Counted from the stretch's first letter, positions 1 through 8,447 are shown. The stretch is DNA of 44,109 nt from an uncultured Bacteroidales bacterium (GCA_947311115.1 CAMZKE010000074.1:1-44109); one strand, 5' to 3'. The notes: generated by a model from the sequence alone, not told the origin. Made by a program: numbers and translations.

Positions 1-30
1 AGAAAAAGAAAAAAGCATGAATAATTCCAT

Positions 31-90
31 CTAACTAAATTAGTAAAATTCTGAATATCACCAATATGGTGTTTATTAAAATTTAGTTAG
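31..90. repeat. Inverted repeat with nested hairpin
   Basis: An 11-bp perfect inverted repeat (CTAACTAAATT at 31-41, its complement at 80-90) encloses a second small hairpin at 59-71 (CACCA / TGGTG, 3-nt loop). It could be a terminator-like structure for a gene left of the window, although no T-run follows directly, or the end of a small non-coding element. Only the pairing is observed. Confidence 0.45.
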
Positions 91-298
91 CTATTTTTTG
101 CTACTTTTTCTAAAGTCTTGTAATCCGGGTTAGGCACATAACTTGAGATTTTTATAAAAAAAACGCAAATACTCCATTATTTTAACATTTTACTAAAACT
201 TTCAGAAATATGTGATTTTATTACAAACTATATTTATAAAACATAGCCTTGTCATTATTTGTCACGCATAGTTTTTAGTATTTATTTTATTTACACGT

Positions 299-306
299 TA
301 TTTTTG
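299..306 (+). promoter_or_regulatory. Probable -7 promoter element
   Basis: TATTTTTG matches the Bacteroidota -7 consensus TAnnTTTG and lies 50 nt before the ATG of the metalloprotein gene. No clear TTTG is seen at the expected -33 position, so this is a moderate call. Confidence 0.4.
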
Positions 307-356
307 GACTTGTATTTACTATTATTAAATAAGATAAAATAATTAAAAAATTTATA

Positions 357-1976
357 ATGATTTCTGCATTTACAAAAAAACTATTTTTATTATGCTTTAG
401 TGTTTTTATAACACAAATAAGCATGGCACAAAAACTAAAACCATATATTTTAATTGTTCAACCTATTGTTGTACAATCTGATGAAGGCACTAATCCTGCA
501 TCAATGGCTTTGCCTGAGAAACTTGTAGATAGAGCTTATGAAAAAGCGGGTGTTGACTTTTATTTTTTAGAACCAATTTATTATAATAATACTAAAGCAA
601 GAGATGGCAAGATTAATCTTGATGAAATAATTAAAAAATCGAAAAAAGATGGTGTTATAAGAGGAAATGGTGATATAATTAATATGTTTTTTGTAAATGC
701 TGTAGATGGTAACAAAGGACCTTTAGGTAGAGGTATGATGGGCGGTAATTATACGTTTATTTGTTTAGGAGAAGGCAACAAAAACGATACTAATTTCATA
801 AATATGCAAGCTTTTGTAATTGCACATGAAGTTGGTCATAATCTTTCATTAAAACATATAGTTGACGACCCAAATATTCCGGATACAATACCAAATATTG
901 AAGGTGATGGCGATTTTTCAGAGAGAATTAATCCAAAATACAGTTTAACAGACTATCAAATAGATATTATTCACAAAAGTCCGTTGGTTCATCCGAGAAT
1001 TGAGTTTTTATCTCAAAAGGAAGGTGAAGTTGCAATTCTTGACGAAACATTTGAAGCTTATTTTTCAAAACTTCAAGAGCCCGAAATTTCTGCATTTATA
1101 AACGAAAAAGTTGATTATACAGATATAGAAGCAGCTAGAGCGTATGCAAGAAAAAGGTTTTCTGCTGCTGTAACCGATTTTACTACTGAAGAGAAAGAGT
1201 GTATCAGCTTTGTAATAAATAGAGTTAACAAAGCACTGATAGACAATAATCTTAATACTATGGCTAATCACCCATGGCGATTAATTAAAATAGAAGATTG
1301 GCTTTGTGGCGGTTTTGCTCATACCAGAGGAACATATATAATTTTGAGTCAACGACATATTGATTATCTAAGCAAAAACTGGAAGGAGGATATGACACCT
1401 GAAGAAGAAAATGAATTAGTTGAAAAATTAGGTGGGCTATTGGTACACGAACAATTACACTCTTTACAAAGAACTTACAAATCAAAATTTGTTGATTTAT
1501 ACACCAATTATTGGAATTTTGTAGAGTCTGATAATATAGAAACCGATAGTAGTATTCAATTAATGGAAGTATCAAATCCTGATGCTCCTGTTGCAGAATG
1601 GGTGATTCCCGACCCTATTAACAAATCAAAATTTTATTGGGTAAGAACACTATTAAAAGATTATACAGGAATACCGGTTATGGGTAAGGATTTTACAGAT
1701 AAAGTTTTTACACTTACTAAAAAACAAGATGCTTATTATTTGCAAAGAGATGCAAACAATAATCCAATAGCATTGAAACTTGACGATATTAGTTTTTACA
1801 AAAATGCTTTCGCTGATAAAAATAGAGGTATAGACCACCCAAACGAAATTTCTGCATATATGTTTTCTGATTATTTTGTGTCTTTATTAACTAAAAATAA
1901 AGCTTTTGCTAATCAAAAACAAGAAGCTGTAAAAAATTCTAATGCATTTATAGAATGGATAAAAAAAGATATGTAA
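357..1976 (+). CDS. Secreted protein with two HExxH zinc-metalloprotease motifs
   Basis: The 539-residue protein starts with a signal peptide (cleavage near MAQ, residues 23-25), so it acts outside the cytoplasm. The first half carries HEVGHNLSLKH at residues 157-167, which has the metzincin spacing HExxHxxxxxH with Ser in place of the usual Gly. A canonical methionine turn after it is not obvious. The second half carries another motif, HEQLH (364-368), with a plausible third ligand at Glu497 in a NEISAY segment, as in gluzincins. It therefore reads as two fused metallopeptidase-like domains. There is no T9SS sorting domain or lipobox. It is a single-gene unit, convergent with mnmE, with 11 bases between the stops. 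The substrate is unknown; one domain may be structural and not catalytic. Confidence 0.7.
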   Translation: MISAFTKKLFLLCFSVFITQISMAQKLKPYILIVQPIVVQSDEGTNPASMALPEKLVDRAYEKAGVDFYFLEPIYYNNTKARDGKINLDEIIKKSKKDGVIRGNGDIINMFFVNAVDGNKGPLGRGMMGGNYTFICLGEGNKNDTNFINMQAFVIAHEVGHNLSLKHIVDDPNIPDTIPNIEGDGDFSERINPKYSLTDYQIDIIHKSPLVHPRIEFLSQKEGEVAILDETFEAYFSKLQEPEISAFINEKVDYTDIEAARAYARKRFSAAVTDFTTEEKECISFVINRVNKALIDNNLNTMANHPWRLIKIEDWLCGGFAHTRGTYIILSQRHIDYLSKNWKEDMTPEEENELVEKLGGLLVHEQLHSLQRTYKSKFVDLYTNYWNFVESDNIETDSSIQLMEVSNPDAPVAEWVIPDPINKSKFYWVRTLLKDYTGIPVMGKDFTDKVFTLTKKQDAYYLQRDANNNPIALKLDDISFYKNAFADKNRGIDHPNEISAYMFSDYFVSLLTKNKAFANQKQEAVKNSNAFIEWIKKDM

Positions 1977-1987
1977 CACCAAGTTAA

Positions 1988-3364
1988 TTACTTTCCAATA
2001 CAAAAGCTACCGAAAATATTTCCAAGAATTTCGTTATTGGATATTTCACCTGTAATTTCACCAATATAATGTATTGCATTTCTAATATCAAGAGCTATTA
2101 TATCGGTAGGCATTTCGTTTTCAATTCCGTCTTTTGTTTCATGTATTGATTGCTGAGCTTTAATAAGTGCCTCGTAATGACGAATATTAGTAACAACAAT
2201 TCCATTCGGATTTGTGATATTCTCATTAATATTATTCAGTAATGTTTCTTTTAACAAATCAATACTTTCGTTTTGTTTTGCTGAAATAAACAAGCAATTC
2301 AAATCTGAATTTTTAAATTCTAATATTTTATCTTTTGAAACTAAATCTGTTTTATTAGCAATAACTATTCGGTTAATATTATTATTTAATTGTTTTAAAT
2401 CTTCTTTTACTTCACTTATTGATATATTATTAATATCAAACAAATAAATATAAATAGTTGAATTATCAATTTTTTCAATTGCTTTTTCAACTCCTATTTT
2501 TTCAATTTCATCAGAAGTTTTTCGTAAACCCGCTGTATCGATAAACCTAAACTGAACACCATCAATATTTACAACCTCCTCAATTGTATCTCTGGTTGTA
2601 CCGGCTATTTCAGATACTATTGCTCTATTTTCGTTTAACAATGTATTTAACAATGTAGATTTTCCAGAATTTGGGCGACCAACAATTGCAACAGGTACAC
2701 CATTTTTTATTACATTACCATATTTAAAAGATTGTATCAGCTCTGTTAAATGTTTATCAACATCATCAATAATAGTATTTAGCTGTGTTCTATCAGCAAA
2801 TTCAACGTCTTCTTCCGCAAAATCGTTCTCTAACTCTATTAACGATACAAAATGAATAAGCAATCCACGTAAATGATTTAATTTAGCTGAAAAGCCACCT
2901 TTCATTTGCTGTATTGCCAACCTATGCGATGCTTCCGATTCTGATGCAATTACATCAGCAACACCTTCAGCTTGTGACAAATCCATTTTACCGTTTAAAA
3001 ATGCACGTTGTGTAAATTCTCCGGGTTTTGCAAAATGTGCACCTTCATTAATTATAATTTCAAGTATTTTTTTTTGAATATACACTGAGCCATGACACGA
3101 AATCTCGACAGAATCCTCACCGGTGTACGATTTTGGAGCTTTAAAAACCGATATTAAAACATCATCAATAACTTCATTATTATATACAATATTTCCGTAA
3201 TGTATTGTATTTGGTTTAGCTTTTAAGAGTTTTACTTTTTTATTTTGAGCTTGAAATATTTTATCACAAATTTGTAATGCCTCACTCCCACTTAACCTGA
3301 CAACTGCAATTGCACCATTTCCTGGAGGGGTTGAGATTGCACAAATAGTATTTTCAGAGTTCAT
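1988..3364 (-). CDS. mnmE: tRNA uridine-5-carboxymethylaminomethyl modification GTPase MnmE
   Basis: MnmE, with MnmG, builds the carboxymethylaminomethyl group on wobble uridine U34 of certain tRNAs in the cytoplasm. The 458-residue length is normal. The N-terminal folate-binding domain spans about 1-120. A helical domain is interrupted by a G domain with GRPNSGKS (229-236), GTTRD (255-259), DTAG (276-279), NKTD (337-340) and SAK (361-363). The protein ends in the family-specific CIGK (455-458), whose Cys is needed for modification. It is the last gene of a three-gene minus-strand run, starting 2 bases after the stop of the upstream barrel gene. Confidence 0.97.
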   Translation of the reverse strand: MNSENTICAISTPPGNGAIAVVRLSGSEALQICDKIFQAQNKKVKLLKAKPNTIHYGNIVYNNEVIDDVLISVFKAPKSYTGEDSVEISCHGSVYIQKKILEIIINEGAHFAKPGEFTQRAFLNGKMDLSQAEGVADVIASESEASHRLAIQQMKGGFSAKLNHLRGLLIHFVSLIELENDFAEEDVEFADRTQLNTIIDDVDKHLTELIQSFKYGNVIKNGVPVAIVGRPNSGKSTLLNTLLNENRAIVSEIAGTTRDTIEEVVNIDGVQFRFIDTAGLRKTSDEIEKIGVEKAIEKIDNSTIYIYLFDINNISISEVKEDLKQLNNNINRIVIANKTDLVSKDKILEFKNSDLNCLFISAKQNESIDLLKETLLNNINENITNPNGIVVTNIRHYEALIKAQQSIHETKDGIENEMPTDIIALDIRNAIHYIGEITGEISNNEILGNIFGSFCIGK

Positions 3365-3366
3365 AT

Positions 3367-4101
3367 TTAATAATAATATACTTTTTCTTCATTAGATGAA
3401 ACCTCAAACAAATAAGCTACAGATAATTGAAACACACGATTATACGACTTCTCATAATTTTCAGGTTTTGTTTCATATGTTAACACATCAGAAAGACCTT
3501 GAGAAAATCTTAACGAAACAAACATCAATACATCTTCTATAGGTATTTCAAATCCTAAACCTACTTTAAAACCATATTCATGTCTATTAGTTTTCACTCC
3601 ATCATTTGCAAAACTATCATCAATTTCATGAGAATCGTCTTTTAAAACTTTTTCGCCATATTTATAATATTCTTTATATTTTCCGGCAAACATATAACCA
3701 TAATACCCCCCTAATTCTAAATAAGGCCCCATGCCTCCTGCACCTAATACATATTTAAACATTAATGGCACCTCAACATAATGTAACGAATAATTCCATT
3801 CTCCTGTTAATGATGTATCGTTATATATTTTATCAATTTTTGCTTTCAAGCCCTTTGTATTATATGCAATTTCAGGTTGAATTGAAAAAGATTTTATCTT
3901 AAAATTGAGAACAACAGCTCCATTACCTCCAAATTTAGGCACAAAATCAGATATATTATTTCTTTCTTGATTGAATTCATCAACTGCGGGCATAGTTGAT
4001 GCCGAGCTCATATTTAATCCTGCTTTAAAACCCACAAAAATTTGTGAATAACCTGTACTTATTGAAAATACTATAATAATTGTTGCGAATATTTTTTTCA
4101 T
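3367..4101 (-). CDS. Outer-membrane beta-barrel protein (PorT-like family)
   Basis: The 244-residue protein has a signal peptide (cleavage after about residue 19, GYSQ). Alternating hydrophobic strands follow, beginning with the VGFKAGLNMS-type first strand common in small Bacteroidota outer-membrane barrels of the OMP_b-brl_2 type. It probably folds as an eight-strand barrel; its ligand or role cannot be read from sequence. It sits between the DUF4293 gene (18-base gap) and mnmE (2-base gap), so it is probably cotranscribed with both. It is one of five barrel genes between 3.3 and 9.5 kb. Confidence 0.75.
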   Translation of the reverse strand: MKKIFATIIIVFSISTGYSQIFVGFKAGLNMSSASTMPAVDEFNQERNNISDFVPKFGGNGAVVLNFKIKSFSIQPEIAYNTKGLKAKIDKIYNDTSLTGEWNYSLHYVEVPLMFKYVLGAGGMGPYLELGGYYGYMFAGKYKEYYKYGEKVLKDDSHEIDDSFANDGVKTNRHEYGFKVGLGFEIPIEDVLMFVSLRFSQGLSDVLTYETKPENYEKSYNRVFQLSVAYLFEVSSNEEKVYYY

Positions 4102-4119
4102 TTTATAATATTTATATTT

Positions 4120-4581
4120 TTATCGAATTCTGTTCATTGATTTTACCAATGCGTCGTCTTTTCTAATTTGACGAAAAGCTAAATAGTTTAATATCCCTGC
4201 AATTACAGGAAATACAATACTTATATTTGGTAGTATTACAGCATCGTAGTTTGAAAATGCACGATATAAAACATATACAGCCATACCGCTTAAACTAAAC
4301 ATTAAAATTGTATTATACATTGTTATACGTAATTGTAATGTTCGTTTTTTAAACAAAAAAATTGCAACAAAATTTAGCAAGCCAATTAATGGTATAAGTA
4401 TCATTAATGCGTATGTTTGTTGTACTAACTCTGTAGAATTTTCAATTATTTGGAAAAAACCATTAAACATTAGTTTATAATTTTGCGTTTCTACAACTAC
4501 TTCGCCTAAAGGCACAAAAAACAAGCTTTCAATTATTAATAAAGCCACCAATAAATATAGGGTTTGTATTCTTTGTATCAT
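4120..4581 (-). CDS. DUF4293 family four-helix integral membrane protein
   Basis: A 153-residue inner-membrane protein with four hydrophobic helices (about 7-24, 56-77, 86-107 and 119-136) and a positively charged C-terminus. The opening MIQRIQTLYLL and the overall plan match the Bacteroidota-specific DUF4293 family, which has no known function. It is the first gene of the run leading through an outer-membrane barrel to mnmE. A -7 promoter element lies 15 nt before the ATG. Homology is recalled, not searched. Confidence 0.75.
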   Translation of the reverse strand: MIQRIQTLYLLVALLIIESLFFVPLGEVVVETQNYKLMFNGFFQIIENSTELVQQTYALMILIPLIGLLNFVAIFLFKKRTLQLRITMYNTILMFSLSGMAVYVLYRAFSNYDAVILPNISIVFPVIAGILNYLAFRQIRKDDALVKSMNRIR

Positions 4582-4596
4582 ATTTACTTTTTTTTA

Positions 4597-4604
4597 CAAA
4601 AGTA
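4597..4604 (-). promoter_or_regulatory. -7 promoter element for the DUF4293-barrel-mnmE operon
   Basis: On the minus strand TACTTTTG matches TAnnTTTG and ends 15 nt before the ATG at 4581. It lies in an AT-rich 9-bp inverted repeat (4583-4591 / 4598-4606), which could serve as an operator or weak hairpin. A leader of about ten bases is implied. Confidence 0.5.
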
Positions 4605-4637
4605 AATAAAAAATAATGATTTTATATTTTAATGTAA

Positions 4638-5423
4638 CTAAAAATCTAGCAATACCAATCCTACTGAAAATTGATTTACTGGTACAGCCATGTTAGGATA
4701 AAACATTTCAGAGAAATTATATTCAGCATAAATTTCAAATACACCGTATGCAAATTTAAAAATTACACCATATTGGAATGGATTTAATTGGTAATTTTCA
4801 TAAATTTTCTCCTTAATTTTATTTCCATCACGTTTATAATTGTATTTCATATACGATACAATATTATACGAGCCGAAAACACCTGCCGAAACAAATATTA
4901 GTCTATGTTTTCTTCCAATTTTATTTTGCCACTCAAAAATTAAAGGAATTCGTAATTTATTAATTGTTAGTTTTGTTTTGTAAAAATTGTTTACTGTATC
5001 CTCAACAGCAGAAATACTTGTTGTTGTATTTATGATTCTGTAATAGTTCTTAAACCTGTAATTATTAAATTTAAGTCCTAGCCCTGTAACAATTCCAAAA
5101 TGATTTTTATACAAATTAAAACTATGCTGAAAAAAATCGAAGTTTACTTCCCACGAACGTATTTCGTTAAGCTCTAAAACATCTTCATTAATCTGTCCAA
5201 GTTGATTAAAATCTGAAGATGATTTTATATTCATCATATTTAAACCTAAGGAAAAACCGACTAAATGCCCTCTAAAATCAGGTTTTTTATTAGCTGATGT
5301 ATCAGAGCCAATAATAATTACTTTGGTTTTCCCAAATTTAAAAAAAGTTGTATCATTACCATCTGTTTGAGAATATGCAAAAACAGAAATAAAAAGCAAT
5401 ATTATAATACAAAACTTATTCAT
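4638..5423 (-). CDS. Outer-membrane beta-barrel protein, third gene of the sigma cassette
   Basis: The 261-residue protein has a signal peptide (about 1-18, ending AYSQ), a short soluble segment, then alternating strands from about residue 50 (VGFSLGLNMM) to the C-terminal FSVGLVLLDF, whose final aromatic residue is typical of barrels. Its ATG directly abuts the stop codon of the anti-sigma-like gene with no intervening base, which argues for translational coupling. It is therefore a candidate outer-membrane partner or sensor for the anti-sigma protein. That link is inference from gene order. No TonB box or plug domain is present. Confidence 0.7.
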   Translation of the reverse strand: MNKFCIIILLFISVFAYSQTDGNDTTFFKFGKTKVIIIGSDTSANKKPDFRGHLVGFSLGLNMMNIKSSSDFNQLGQINEDVLELNEIRSWEVNFDFFQHSFNLYKNHFGIVTGLGLKFNNYRFKNYYRIINTTTSISAVEDTVNNFYKTKLTINKLRIPLIFEWQNKIGRKHRLIFVSAGVFGSYNIVSYMKYNYKRDGNKIKEKIYENYQLNPFQYGVIFKFAYGVFEIYAEYNFSEMFYPNMAVPVNQFSVGLVLLDF

Positions 5424-6545
5424 CTATTTTCTTATTTTTTTTGATACCCTAAACCTGTTAGTGTTTATTGCTAATTTAGAAACCTCTCCATCTTTATTAT
5501 AAATTTTTTCTATTTTAGTACCTGTAAGTTCCGATATTTTTTTGCCTAAGAGTTGCCAAACACTTTTTGGATTAACTATATTTGGCTCATCATCATTACT
5601 TTTATAATGTGACATCATCTCTGAAATATAAACATCTGATTTTATTTCATTTGTAAGAGATTTAACCATTGTTGGATTACAATTTTCATTATTATCAACA
5701 ACATTATTCAACAAATCAGCTTCCTTTATATTATCATTTGGTTTTATTTCAGGTATATAAAATATTGGTTTATTATTTCTGTATTTAGGAATATTATTAT
5801 TTGCTAAATTTTCTTCAACAACAATTAATTGTGCATTTTTTTTACTAATATAAATGGGTTTTATCATAGGCTCATTGTTAGCAAAATTAGAAGTACTTTT
5901 TGCAACAATTTTAGGTGTTTCTCTCTTTATTACTGTAAATGCTTGTTGATTATCGTATTTATCGAAACTACTTAATTCGCCATAATCAACCACCGATGCA
6001 ATTTGCTGTGTTGATGTATTATTTGATATTTGTTTAAATTCATTATTATTTTCAAATAAAAAATATGAAATAAATATAACAACTAATATTGCGGCATATT
6101 GATATACCCTTTTTAACTTAAATATACCTGATGAAACAGAAGAACGTTTTAATTTTTCTTTTTCATTAAATGTTATATTCAAGTCTGGTTTAATAATTGT
6201 TTTTGTAAATATTTCAAATTCTTTCTTTTTATTAATATCTGTTTCTAGTTCTTTATTAAAACTAATAAGTTTTTCTTCCGGTAAATTGTTTTCTATTTTA
6301 TCAATACATTTATCAAAGAAAACACTTCCGGTGATAGTTGTGTCTGTTTTTTTAAGAAAATTTTTAGGTTCAAATTTTATAGGTTCTTTTTTGAGTTCAA
6401 CATATTTAAATTGATTAAACTCGTTATCCAAGTCACTATTCTGAGCCAGAAACAACATTAGTTCGGCAACCTGATGGTTGTTTAAGTTACCATCAAAGTA
6501 ATCAATAAAAAACTCTTCGTAATTATTTCGTGTTATTTTATTCAT
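5424..6545 (-). CDS. Anti-sigma-factor-like inner-membrane protein with duplicated N-terminal unit
   Basis: The 373-residue protein has a cytoplasmic N-terminus of about 145 residues, one transmembrane helix (about 147-165) and a long Asn-rich periplasmic region. The N-terminal unit NYEEFFIDYFDGNL (8-21), followed by a helix rich in charged residues, matches the short helical segment at the start of many Bacteroidota anti-sigma proteins. A second diverged copy appears at about 76-134. It starts 8 bases after the stop of the ECF sigma gene and abuts the barrel gene. The expected role is to bind and hold the sigma factor at the membrane. No zinc-binding HxxxCxxC motif is seen, so the anti-sigma call rests on position and architecture. 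Confidence 0.65.
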   Translation of the reverse strand: MNKITRNNYEEFFIDYFDGNLNNHQVAELMLFLAQNSDLDNEFNQFKYVELKKEPIKFEPKNFLKKTDTTITGSVFFDKCIDKIENNLPEEKLISFNKELETDINKKKEFEIFTKTIIKPDLNITFNEKEKLKRSSVSSGIFKLKRVYQYAAILVVIFISYFLFENNNEFKQISNNTSTQQIASVVDYGELSSFDKYDNQQAFTVIKRETPKIVAKSTSNFANNEPMIKPIYISKKNAQLIVVEENLANNNIPKYRNNKPIFYIPEIKPNDNIKEADLLNNVVDNNENCNPTMVKSLTNEIKSDVYISEMMSHYKSNDDEPNIVNPKSVWQLLGKKISELTGTKIEKIYNKDGEVSKLAINTNRFRVSKKIRK

Positions 6546-6553
6546 TTTATTTT

Positions 6554-7039
6554 TTAAAGTATTTTCTCGATACTTCCAATGTAATTTTTTAAAAACAAAC
6601 GTGCTCTATAAATATATACCTTAACTTGCGATTCGTTTAAATCAGTTATTTCTGCTATTTCTTTATACGAATATCCTTCGTAATCTCTAAGCATAATAAC
6701 TGTACGCTGCTTTTCAGGCAGTTTATCTACTGCACTTGTTAAAATTTCACCAATATCAGAATAATTTTCTGAATGTGAGTAACTAACTTCATTCACATTT
6801 TCGAAATCTACTATTCTTTTATTCTTTCTAAAATAGTCAATAAGAGTATGGTACGCAGTTGTAAAAATATAAGATTTTGCTTTTTCAAAAGATACTGTAT
6901 CAACTTTAACCCACATTTTAGTATAAGTTTCTTGAACTATATCTTTTGCAACTTCTTCATCTTTTGCATTTTTTAGAACAAATCTAAAGACTGCATCAGA
7001 AAACAAATCTACACTTTTATTATACTCTTTTATTGTCAT
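6554..7039 (-). CDS. ECF-type RNA polymerase sigma factor
   Basis: The 161-residue protein has only sigma regions 2 and 4. Region 2 spans about 8-75, with AKDIVQETYTKMW (31-43) and the DNA-melting segment AYHTLIDYFRKNKR (62-75). Region 4 spans about 105-152, with LPEKQRTVIMLRDYEG and a helix-turn-helix ending in YIYRARLFLKN. It would direct RNA polymerase to an envelope-response regulon and usually its own operon. The anti-sigma-like gene follows after 8 bases. A near-consensus -7 box (TATATTTA, 7061-7068) lies upstream, so autoregulation versus housekeeping transcription is undecided. Confidence 0.93.
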   Translation of the reverse strand: MTIKEYNKSVDLFSDAVFRFVLKNAKDEEVAKDIVQETYTKMWVKVDTVSFEKAKSYIFTTAYHTLIDYFRKNKRIVDFENVNEVSYSHSENYSDIGEILTSAVDKLPEKQRTVIMLRDYEGYSYKEIAEITDLNESQVKVYIYRARLFLKNYIGSIEKIL

Positions 7040-7081
7040 TTTCTTAGTGTATGACGATGGTAAATATAAATAGTTACACTA

Positions 7082-7693
7082 TTACATTGTATAAAATAAA
7101 TTAAGTACTAAAACATTATTATAACTACCGCTTTTATAAAAATTAAATGGCTCGTTATCTTTTATTGGTATTATTGAGTAAAGAAACCTGACTCCAACTT
7201 TAACATTTGGTGTAAAATGCCAATTTACCCCTACTAAACTACTAATATCAAATTTTCGCACATGATAATATTGTGGGTCTATTGGTTCTAAGCATTTAGT
7301 ATCTTCTTTTGCTTTTACATTTATTGCCGGAGCCAAACCCAAATCGAACGATAATTGAGTTATTTTTTTTATATGTTTTGGTTTAAGAGTAAGATAGGTT
7401 GGCAACTCAATATAATTAACTATTAATTTATAACAAGTTCCTGTTTGTGCATCAGAGAATTTACTACCTTTATTAATATAACTTATTTCAAGAGTAGCAA
7501 ACCACTCTTTATTAAAATTAAATCGTGTAAAAATACCAAAATCAAAACCGAATTTATTATATCCGCCATAAGTGTCGCCATCTACCTGAGATGTTACACC
7601 TCCAGCAAAAAAACCACCGGAAAAACCTTTTTCTTGCGAAAAAGAATTAATACTTATTAAAGCTATTATTAAAAATAAAAAATATTTTTTCAT
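7082..7693 (-). CDS. Outer-membrane beta-barrel protein
   Basis: The 203-residue protein starts with a signal peptide (MKKYFLFLIIALISINSFSQ) followed by strands beginning GFSGGFFAGGVTSQVDGD. I use the ATG at 7693; a longer frame exists only from a TTG six codons upstream and would spoil the signal peptide. The C-terminus ends in a hydrophobic strand with Phe-Tyr (LVLNLFYTM). It is a small porin-like or PorT-like barrel of unknown function. The gene lies 42 bases upstream of the ECF sigma gene on the same strand, so sigma transcription may partly depend on read-through from here. Confidence 0.7.
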   Translation of the reverse strand: MKKYFLFLIIALISINSFSQEKGFSGGFFAGGVTSQVDGDTYGGYNKFGFDFGIFTRFNFNKEWFATLEISYINKGSKFSDAQTGTCYKLIVNYIELPTYLTLKPKHIKKITQLSFDLGLAPAINVKAKEDTKCLEPIDPQYYHVRKFDISSLVGVNWHFTPNVKVGVRFLYSIIPIKDNEPFNFYKSGSYNNVLVLNLFYTM

Positions 7694-7709
7694 TCTGCTA
7701 TTAAAAAAC

Positions 7710-7740
7710 AAAAGCCATATGCTTACAGCTTACGGCTTTT
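7710..7740 (-). terminator. Rho-independent terminator of the 7762-8409 gene
   Basis: On the minus strand AAAAGCC (7740-7734) pairs with GGCTTTT (7716-7710) around a 17-nt loop and is followed by a run of six T. It separates the upstream barrel gene from the barrel gene at 7082-7693. Confidence 0.65.
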
Positions 7741-7761
7741 ATTATTATATTTTTATGTTAG

Positions 7762-8409
7762 TTAAAACCAACCACCTTTACTCTTATGTTTACCCATACC
7801 AAAATTGTATAGTAAAGCAACTCCGGCTATTACGGTATTACCTTTATTTACGCCAAATGTACCAAATCCTCGTAAATCAAAAGAAGCATTATTTGCTAAA
7901 TTAAACCTAAATCCTCCATTAAAATAAGGACCATGATTTAAACCTTCACTAGCCTCTTTTTCTCCTTCACGATTAGATGTACTTAGGACTACGTAATTAA
8001 AATCCCAACCAAAACCAAGAAAAACACCTATTCTATGCTTTGGGCCTTTAAAGGCTCCATGGTAGAAATTAAAATCCATTGTGATAGGTACATTTACCGA
8101 AATTCCACTTGTTACAACAGAATCTTCTTTTGTACCTCTATATTTACCAGATTTACTTTTTAACCCAAGTATTGATATGGGAAATCCCAAACTAACACTA
8201 GATTTTCTACCCATTTGCCCAAAAATAAATTTAGGTTCTAATATTGCACCATACACTGTTGGACCAGAGCTAGGACTTGCATCCATCACTCCTATTGCAG
8301 GTCCCGCTTGAAAAGCCCAAGACTTCCTCTGCTTACCTCCTGTACGTACCTGCGAAAATGAATTAGAAACTAATAACACTAAAACAATTAATGTGGTGAT
8401 ATGTCTCAT
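7762..8409 (-). CDS. Outer-membrane beta-barrel protein, glycine-rich
   Basis: The 215-residue protein has a signal peptide (MRHITTLIVLVLLVSNSFSQ) and then barrel-type strands such as WAFQAGPAIGVMDASP and FLGFGWDFNYVVL. The ATG at 8409 is chosen; the reading frame extends to a TTG at 8442, upstream of the signal peptide. The C-terminus is Lys/Gly-rich (MGKHKSKGGWF) and ends in Phe. A -7 element lies 30 nt upstream and a terminator follows, so it appears to be its own transcription unit. Function unknown. Confidence 0.68.
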   Translation of the reverse strand: MRHITTLIVLVLLVSNSFSQVRTGGKQRKSWAFQAGPAIGVMDASPSSGPTVYGAILEPKFIFGQMGRKSSVSLGFPISILGLKSKSGKYRGTKEDSVVTSGISVNVPITMDFNFYHGAFKGPKHRIGVFLGFGWDFNYVVLSTSNREGEKEASEGLNHGPYFNGGFRFNLANNASFDLRGFGTFGVNKGNTVIAGVALLYNFGMGKHKSKGGWF

Positions 8410-8439
8410 AATAAAAAATAGTTTTTCTTTAATCAAACA

Positions 8440-8447
8440 CAAAAATA
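8440..8447 (-). promoter_or_regulatory. -7 promoter element for the 7762-8409 barrel gene
   Basis: On the minus strand TATTTTTG matches TAnnTTTG and lies 30 nt before the ATG at 8409. It overlaps the rejected TTG start at 8442, which supports the later ATG. Confidence 0.45.

Larger units (their letters stand above)
1..356. other. Intergenic region at left edge
   Basis: No gene is supportable in these 356 bases. All three plus-strand frames hit stops within the first 34 bases, so at most a few terminal codons of a neighbour could be present. On the minus strand an ATG at 28-30 opens ten hydrophobic codons that run off the edge, too short to call. The stretch contains an 11-bp inverted repeat (31-90) and a probable promoter for the downstream gene (299-306). 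The remainder is AT-rich with no visible tRNA or other RNA fold. Confidence 0.7.

Noticed and set aside
1-30. Ten-codon minus-strand start (MELFMLFSFS) running off the left edge
   Set aside because: Too short to tell from chance, with no recognisable promoter or ribosome-binding site.
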